Shown one piece after another: positions 57,690-64,000 of a DNA stretch of 64,000 bases. The first letter of the stretch is position 1. Every line of letters starts with the position of its first letter. Both the position numbers and the translations under genes were made by a program. Under the pieces are notes generated by a model. That model saw only the letters and a program-made list of their open reading frames with translations, ran no database searches and was not told the origin of the DNA. The stretch comes from Gibbula magus (Eukaryota; Mollusca; Gastropoda; Trochida; Trochidae), in assembly GCA_936450465.1 (NCBI GenBank), contig OW388289.1, positions 80,555,093-80,619,092 on the forward strand. Reading direction: 5' to 3'.

Positions 57690-59090
57690 TGCAAAATGAA
57701 TCTCCAAGGAAAAAAGAACCATATCATATCGACATATGTCTAAAAGAGTGCCATAACTACAAAGGTAAAAGCCATTTGTAATAAAGTGTAGAATGTGCCA
57801 GGTAGGGTAAAATATCATATTATTATTTATAAATGTGAAATATCACTTTTCAACAAAGAGTGATAAATATATACTTCAATGAAAAGGAAGAAAACAACCA
57901 CTGTTTGTTATTCATTAAAGTGCCCAAAGCCACAATCCTTAATTGTTATCAAAAGTCAATAGGATTTTGAAATGGACACGAAGCTGACTATAGAATCAAG
58001 TGAAGCACATTGAGCTGGGGTGTGACCAACTCCAGCACTTCTAGAAAAAGTTTGCTCCCATCTGCAGAAAAATTAAATCTTACATGTTACATTTGTTCAC
58101 AATCTAAAGCACAAGTATTTTCCAGACCCTCTTGATCCAAGGTTGAATGTGCCATTTACAGCCTTCAGGTAGAAGGGCTGGACCTTGTGTACAAGTATCT
58201 GACACACAGTCTGGGCGAGGTGCTTGAATAATTGTTGGTTTTACTACTGGAAGTCATCGTCATGTCCAACACATTTATTCGAATTTATCAAATATTTCCG
58301 TAACATTTTATTCACACATTTTCTGAACATATATGAATCACTTCAGACTGATGATTGTCTCAGAGCACTCATTTGTACATACATTGAAAATAAAAATACA
58401 ATTTCCAATAACAAGTACACATTTTCAAAATAGTAAAAAGAACTTCTTTCACAGCTTATGATGATGTACATCTCTGGGATAGATATGAACATTGTTTAGT
58501 TTGAGAAACTTCATAAAATATTTCACAAAGACCACTTTCACCAAAAACAATTTGCAAAACAACCTTCCTAACATATGTATCTTCATTTCACAGAAACAGC
58601 AGCTGCCTAACTAGTTGCAAATGCATGTTGAAGAGTGTGGAAAATACAGATGAACATTTTCATGTAAGTGTCTCAAACTGTTAAGACATAAAACACATCA
58701 GGAGAAAAGGGGGTAAAAACTTTCTGGTTTCATTGAATGCAAAGGACATTACAAAACAGATCATACATGGCAGTTTTTAAACAAGTCTAACCTTGTTTGT
58801 AAGCACAAAAATATAAGATGAGCAGTTGATTTAAGATTAATGGTTTAACGGGTATTTCACTTTTATCACAACGGCTAGTCTTATTGCAGGGAGAAAGCCT
58901 GCTATGTCACTGGGTCTACACTTTGAAACCTGTAAGCATGGTTGGAACTAGCGAAGCCTACTGCATATAGATCAGGACCCATTTCCACATAGCTTTCTTA
59001 CAGTGACAATAACATGTGGGCTAAATGTTAGGGGCTTTGTGTGATAGAGGACCAGTTCTACACAGCACGCAAAGTTGCGATGCCCATGGC
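57690..59090. other. No recognised gene
   Basis: AT-rich intergenic DNA. Around 58,870-58,960 a faint SINE-like segment (GCAGGGAGAAAGCC) resembles the tail of the SINE at 55,375. No exon was recognised. Confidence 0.4.
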
Positions 59091-59094
59091 AGGC

Positions 59095-59325
59095 CTCAAC
59101 TTCCCTACATAAGGCATAACTCATGCCAGTCTCCATCCCTGGCCGACTTATGCCTTGCCGCATTTTGTTCAGGTTTCCATGCTAGGAAAGCAGAGTCCAC
59201 TACGCATCTCAGGTGTAGGGCTCTGCTATCTTAGCACAGAAAAGTTAGAGAAATACTGCAAAGCCTAAGTCAGCCAGTGATGGAGACTGCCAAGAGTTGC
59301 CTTGCATAGTTGGGCGTGACTCCAA
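59095..59325. mobile_element. MITE with inverted arms (CAACTTCC-AAGGCATAA family), second copy
   Basis: The left arm CAACTTCCCTACATAAGGCA continues through CCAGTCTCCATCCCTGGCCG. The right arm is its complement, ending GCCTTGCATAGTTGGG. Same family as 45,308-45,546. Confidence 0.7.
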
Positions 59326-59945
59326 CCTGATAGAGGCAGTGATCTCATGTCTGAAAAGGTTGTATGTATATCTAGGAAATCAATGGAAAAAGGAACTATA
59401 CAAAAAATAAAACAGTTTGACATGACAAATTATTACTCCATTCATTCGTTTGCTCAGTCATTCAAACAAAGAGATACTTTTCTAAAACAGCATGTGGAAA
59501 TATTATAAATGAACCTATACATCATAAATCTCATATTTGAATAAAACACTGAATTAAAGTCAACAAATATCATTCTCAAATTTTCTTTTGGCAATGAAAT
59601 ATCTTTAGGACTTGGCCATTTTCAATTAACTGAATGACATGTTTCAGCATTTTCGTAATTTCTTTTTCTATTTAAAAGTTACACCAGGAGTTGACGTGTA
59701 ATGCAATGAAATGGACACTTGTCAATATAAGACATTATCAGCAACATTGAAATTTCAATGAACATACATTCTTAAAATGAATCTGGTGCATCTGAGGTAG
59801 AAAATACTATTTTCCTGCAAACTATCTTTGGCACATTTATTTGCATTCAGTACATAACAAAATACACATTGTTACTTTAAATACAATTTTTCATGAGAGG
59901 TTGTCAAAGTAATGACTGGTAGATTATCTCCCCTGAAATTAATTC
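59326..59945. other. No recognised feature
   Basis: AT-rich intergenic DNA. Confidence 0.45.
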
Positions 59946-59948
59946 TTA

Positions 59949-60403
59949 GGCTCTGCTTGATTCATTTGAGTGGCGTATACACTGACCACGTGTCCGGCGT
60001 ATGCCGTTCCTGGACCAGGTTTAAGTTGAAACAAGTGTATCGACGTACAGATAGGAAGACGTCATCATCCCACAAACTAGCTTCAATAAACATGTCATTT
60101 ATATCATATAAGTATTTTTTGGAAATTACTAATCAAAACATGGATTAACATTTTATTAGTGTGCAATGCACTGTTTTAAAGAACCAGCAATATCTTAAAA
60201 TAAATCAGTTAACTATCAAATTGTCAAAAGCAAATTCATTCAAAAATAGTTATTGAATGTTGCAAGGATAACACTTGTCCGCCATTATACGCCGGTCATT
60301 TCAAATTTGGAGTACGCCTAAGGCGTGCGCCGGGTTACAATCAAGTGATTCGCAGGTTACGCCACTTCCGGGTAGTGCGCCGGGACCCAAATCAGGCATA
60401 GCC
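59949..60403. mobile_element. MITE (PIF/Harbinger-like), copy 2
   Basis: 455 bp flanked by TTA on both sides. The ends are GGCTCTGCTTGATTCA and the complement of GGCTATGCCTGATTTG. Sequence inside follows the element at 4,480 (GGCGTATACACTGACCACGT, then CCGTTCCTGGACC, the AT-rich middle and TGTCCGCCAT), with extra GC-rich sequence at the right end. A 3-bp TTA target fits PIF/Harbinger. Confidence 0.85.
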
Positions 60404-60406
60404 TTA

Positions 60407-61616
60407 CTTTCATAGAATGCCTTGAACATCTTGGGTAAATTTCATAAATTATTTTTCCAACATAACTAAAGTAACATCTCATTTCAAGAATTGGTGAAAT
60501 GCTCAGGAACACTCTGATTATATACGACCCAGTTCCACGGAATAAAAGTTGCAAAGTATACAGGAGAGTGAACTCGCTCTGGGTCTCCTCTTCACGTGAT
60601 CTAATGATGTCCCGCATTAGCACATCTTTTGATGCTAGTTCAATTAGCCAAACATGCACCTTCCTACAAAAGCCTTTGTTTTGAGGGGTGAATAACGCTG
60701 AAGAACCATCCTTTCATCTGTGTCTGTAACACTCACAGCTGGTAGGACATGATTCCGAAAGCATTGAAAATCTTGTTAGAAGCTGATGTGATTGAGCCCT
60801 AGGTTTTGCAAGCACTAAACGAGCATTAGAACATACGCCCACACAGTGCGGCACTAGACCATGCAGAGACGAACCCAAAGCAAGTTGGTATCCCAGTAGA
60901 TTCATTATTTGGAAAGGTCGATTTGAATCAGACTGCACTCATGATTAAAAGTTTAGAGAATGCAGAGGTGTAATTTACAATATCATAAGCTTTATAGATG
61001 TTAACTGAAAGACATCTTGTCTGTAAGTCACAACTACATTCATGGAGTAAAGGTTCAATAAGATTAAAAAGGTCATTGTTTCTTAATATATTTTTCAGTC
61101 AACAGATCCATGTGCATTATCCACATACAAAATCTCAAAATATCTACTCTCACCGTTTTCCAATATGTCATTTAATGTTTACTTTAAGGTGCATGATATT
61201 TTAGAATGAGATGATTAAAGATATGCATAAAAGACAAATAATGTGAGATATTAAAGGAAAATGTTTGAACTATGCTAAGAAGAACTTCATTTGAAGTATT
61301 ATTCAAGGAGTTGAATCAAAAAACCTAAAATGTCATGTTTTCTCCCCACAAATATTTGTAAAGAACTTGTCTTATTACCCCTTGCACAACCACAGAATCT
61401 GTATCACCAAAATCTTAAAGCTGATACAAATTATATAACATACCTTGCAAACTGGGATGATTTTACATGGAAAGTTACCCATGTAAATATTCAAATGCAT
61501 AAATGACTGAAATATCATGATTCATATCAACATCATTGATAAGAAACTGAGTAAGAGAATAACAATAAAGCTGTTCTATGTTCTCGTATAGTTAGGATGT
61601 GCTTAACTGCATTTCG
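60407..61616. other. No recognised gene; 3' flank of PTAR1
   Basis: AT-rich. A minus-strand frame at 60,357-60,659 overlaps the MITE and lacks family features. It would contain the PTAR1 3' UTR. Confidence 0.45.
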
Positions 61617-61911
61617 TCAATGGCTGAAACATCGCTGTACCCACTCCTTGTATCTTGTTGCTAAGAGTTTGTGGTACTTGTGGCTGTTTTGCATTGCTTT
61701 GTGCGACACAGAGTCCAGTTCTTTCAATACTAGACCCTGTTGTTCGTTGTTCTCCGATTTGAATTTCTTCTGGCCCTGATGTTCGCCGATACACGTTGAA
61801 CCGTGACCCCCCACTGATCCCTCATCTGACCCCCTGTTATGTCTCTCTGCTGCAGCTCCTGGGGGTAGGGTCCGACTCAAGGAATGGTGCAAAGAATGGA
61901 AGACATATTTT
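61617..61911 (-). CDS. PTAR1: PTAR1, last coding exon
   Basis: Begins after CTTTTACTTTCAG in phase 2, joining the previous exon as LWYHR-KYVFHSLHH, which completes the last prenyltransferase-alpha helix pair. Then comes a low-complexity tail (ERHNRGSDEGSVGGHG...) and a basic C-terminal helix, HKLLATRYKEWVQRCFSH, before the stop at 61,617. The helix LWYHR-KYVF matches the family pattern LW-HRR-I. The tail is not conserved and its length varies among animals. Confidence 0.8.
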
Positions 61912-62193
61912 CTGAAAGTAAAAGATTAAGTTGGGGAACTTAAAGAGAGGGTTCTATCGGAGTATCTGCTACTTTGTTTTTGTGAAATGGGAACAATGTT
62001 GTAATGTTACTAATTTTATGACATTTTTTTTAGAATAAATCTTGATGCCATACCATCTATAGTATAAGTAAGAATGTATCTGTGATCCCAAAGAGCCTCG
62101 TTTTAAAAGTATAGTGATATTAGGTTGAGGCAAAACTTAAGCTCAAGGAAACCCAGGTACCACACCGGGTACCATCCATGAGTGAGAACGTAC

Positions 62194-62420
62194 CTGTGGT
62201 ACCAGAGAGCCTCATGTCCGGGGTACGTGGAGATGAGATCAAGGACTATCTGAAGCTCCTTCTCGAGAAGGTCCTGAACACTAAGAGTGAACTTGTCATG
62301 GAGTGATCTCCCCTTCTGCACCAGGCAGCCCAGCAGGAACTGGCGATAGTGGAAGCCGCTATGATCCGAGATGTGTTTGCTGACCCACGACTCCGTGCTG
62401 TTCAACTCTGAGATCAGCAT
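62194..62420 (-). CDS. PTAR1: PTAR1, penultimate coding exon
   Basis: Begins after AACACTGTAG in phase 0 and ends CACAG/GTACGT in phase 2. It reads MLISELNSTESWVSKH, ISDHSGFHYRQFLL, LLEKELQIVLDLIS and TYPGHEALWYH. The SDHSGFHYRQFLL block and the YPGHE-LW-HR repeat are hallmarks of protein prenyltransferase alpha subunit repeat-containing protein 1. In vertebrates PTAR1 pairs with the Rab geranylgeranyltransferase beta subunit to form GGTase-III, which modifies the Golgi SNARE Ykt6 and FBXL2. The assignment rests on several motifs in order. Confidence 0.92.
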
Positions 62421-63178
62421 CTACAGTGTTTACAAGGTAAAGAAATCTGCCTTACAGTCGTAATATCCAAACCCAAAAATAGAAACTAAACATATCTACT
62501 CCCTGTTTTGTTGTTTTTCTCCCTTAATTGTAGCATTATGACTCTTTGATTTATGCTTTTTGCCTTAATTTCAGCTTTGATACTAAGATTTTGTGTTTGT
62601 AATCAGATCTTATGCATCTGTGCCAATATGGTTTTAACTTACAAAACTTGAAAAATATACATTATCATTGGGACATGTGTGTTGTTGGAGTCAAATATGT
62701 CAAACATTATCAATGATGTTATTTTATCGAGAGTGCTGAAGGTTACTGAAATTTATCATATAAAAGGAAAAAGTGCAGTATAGACTAGTGACACTAAAAA
62801 GGTGAAAATTAGGGATTTAGATTGAAAAACAGATAATGTACCGCGACTCGCATTATTAGTCAAAAATAATTTTGGAAACTTATCTATAGCAGATACTATG
62901 ACAGACTGCGACTGGTAGTGGTAAATCATAGGACATATATTTAGTGTACAATATATAAACAGGACACATTATTTCAGCTTCTGCACTTGTATTTGGCACT
63001 CACTTGATGTTCATTGAAAGAAGTAATTGCCATATATTTGGCATATAAATATGGATATGCAAGTTGAGTCAGATATTTTGAACTGCAATCATCAAATGTA
63101 TCAAAGCCAATGAAATTTATGAAAAATACTTCCCCTCAACAGAAATTCATTATTTTGTTAAATTGTAGACCAACTCAC
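62421..63178. other. PTAR1 intron with an old TTAA-family MITE
   Basis: About 62,655-63,010 follows the 52,635 element in order (GTGTTGTTGGAGTCAAATAT, TTATTTTATCGAGAGTGCTG, AATTTTGGAAACTTATCTAT, TTTCAGCTTCTGCA) but is strongly decayed and lacks clear ends. Confidence 0.6.
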
Positions 63179-63491
63179 ATTGAGTGAGCAGTTATAACAG
63201 TGCTGCAGAGTCCAGATGCGGTGGCTCCAGGCGTGGTAGTTACACGGGTACTTGTCCGCCGCTAGACTGCATACCTTCAGCTCCTCCTGAACCACGGTGA
63301 GAACGTCTCGATGCATAGCAAACTGTAACATGTGATTGTTCTGAGCATTGTGATTGGCTGCAGGCAAAAAGTTCACACCAATAGCGTCCATGTTAACACA
63401 CCCGTCTTGTTGTTCCAGACTGTTGTTACTGGCGTTGCTGTCGTTGCTTGAGGAAAGACATTGGTTGAGCAAACGTTGTAGAACCCATCTC
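63179..63491 (-). CDS. PTAR1: PTAR1, internal coding exon
   Basis: Begins after TCTTCTGCCACAG in phase 2 and ends CTCAAT/GTGAGT in phase 0. It reads (R)RWVLQRLLNQ, then a Ser/Asn-rich insert (SSSNDSNASNNS), then DVLTVVQEELKVCSLAADKY, PCNYHAWSHRIWTLQH. The last part is the signature repeat of prenyltransferase alpha subunits (helix, P-N-YHAW-HR). The exons encoding the N-terminal half lie beyond position 64,000 or were not recognised. The insert differs in length among animals and is probably a flexible loop. Confidence 0.9.
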
Positions 63492-63521
63492 CTGTGGCAG
63501 AAGAACAGAATCATTAGTATA

Positions 63522-63640
63522 CCGTATATTACTGTGTATAAGGCGACGTTGTGTATAAGACGACCCCCTTTCTCAGACCCCTAAAATACGGTCAAAAACC
63601 ATGTATCTCATATATAAGGCGACCCCCCTTCTAGCAATCA
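63522..63640. repeat. TATAAGGCGACCCCC-type repeat
   Basis: Two tandem halves share TATAAGGCGAC and CCCCCTT boxes (near 63,537-63,572 and 63,613-63,631), preceded by ACCGTATATTACTGTG. Similar repeats are widespread in invertebrates (from memory). It lies in the PTAR1 intron upstream of the 63,179 exon. Confidence 0.55.
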
Positions 63641-64000
63641 TGGAATCAGGTCGAGATGCCATGAAGGAAAACACGTTGGTAGGTTTGGTAACGGTAAGTT
63701 GATACCGGTAATTTTGTAAGTTACATGATATAAACGTTTTGTTATGAACGTTTGTTTTTAAAAGAAATTGTTTTAAATGTACCATAATAAAAAATATTTT
63801 TTTTATATATGTTTACTTACGTGTTTGTTCTTATTTTTTAATGATATATGTCATTTTCTTGTCAGTTCAAGCGAGATTAGCAACAGTACAGTCAACAATC
63901 TATTGAAAATATTCCACTCGCCATGTTATTAAATCTAAACAAAGCCGATACTCCGTATATAGATTTAGAAGTCGCTTCAGTGATTATATGATTAAGATGG
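63641..64000. other. PTAR1 intron or upstream sequence, no recognised exon
   Basis: AT-rich to the window edge. No family-like reading was found on the minus strand. Confidence 0.4.

Noticed and set aside
61597..61779. Plus-strand frame opposite the last PTAR1 exon
   Set aside because: Antisense shadow; the minus strand continues PTAR1 in the correct phase.

Overview
This window looks like nuclear DNA of a lophotrochozoan invertebrate, most likely a mollusc and possibly a marine gastropod. The evidence is AT-rich sequence, intron-split genes with GT-AG junctions, low gene density, many MITEs and minisatellites, and repeat families that resemble those of molluscan genomes. The species cannot be fixed from sequence alone.

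Layout. (1) 1-21,464 is a tandem cluster of divergent rhodopsin-like 7TM receptors on the minus strand: a broken copy (7,556-8,185) and two intact single-exon copies (12,459-13,328 and 20,541-21,431). The receptors are separated by two paralogous spacers, A (1 to about 7,985) and B (13,847 to about 20,990). The spacers carry the same dead non-LTR reverse transcriptase piece, the same 49-bp minisatellite and the same 240-bp palindrome. They differ by dated insertions and deletions. Between the broken receptor and the first intact one are the last exons of an SLC28-type concentrative nucleoside transporter on the plus strand (8,515-10,906), with an in-frame stop inside the family signature. (2) 21,760-23,644 is a 25-bp minisatellite that is open in every minus-strand frame over long stretches. 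(3) 24,372-31,488 is a 7.1-kb giant foldback transposon. It has perfect 9-bp target duplications, and its two arms are head-to-head arrays of a 187-bp satellite (about 12.7 and 22 copies). (4) 31.5-40.3 kb is gene-poor, with several MITEs, a 30-bp minisatellite and a nested stack: a MITE inside its own family plus a dying PIF/Harbinger element. (5) 40,824-48,360, minus strand, is a multi-exon membrane protein gene of the DUF4239/bestrophin-like type. One exon runs into a 70-bp tandem array whose units each carry a consensus splice donor. (6) 48.4-61.6 kb is intergenic, with TTAA-flanked MITEs in inverted pairs, a tRNA-type SINE and three copies of a mollusc-like repeat. (7) 61,617-63,491, minus strand, holds the last three coding exons of PTAR1, the alpha subunit of geranylgeranyltransferase III. 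The gene continues past the right edge.

The genes do not form a pathway. The strongest themes are local receptor duplication and death, and repeated birth of tandem arrays inside or beside mobile elements and exons. Exon limits come from reading splice signals and phase by eye; no alignment or transcript was available.
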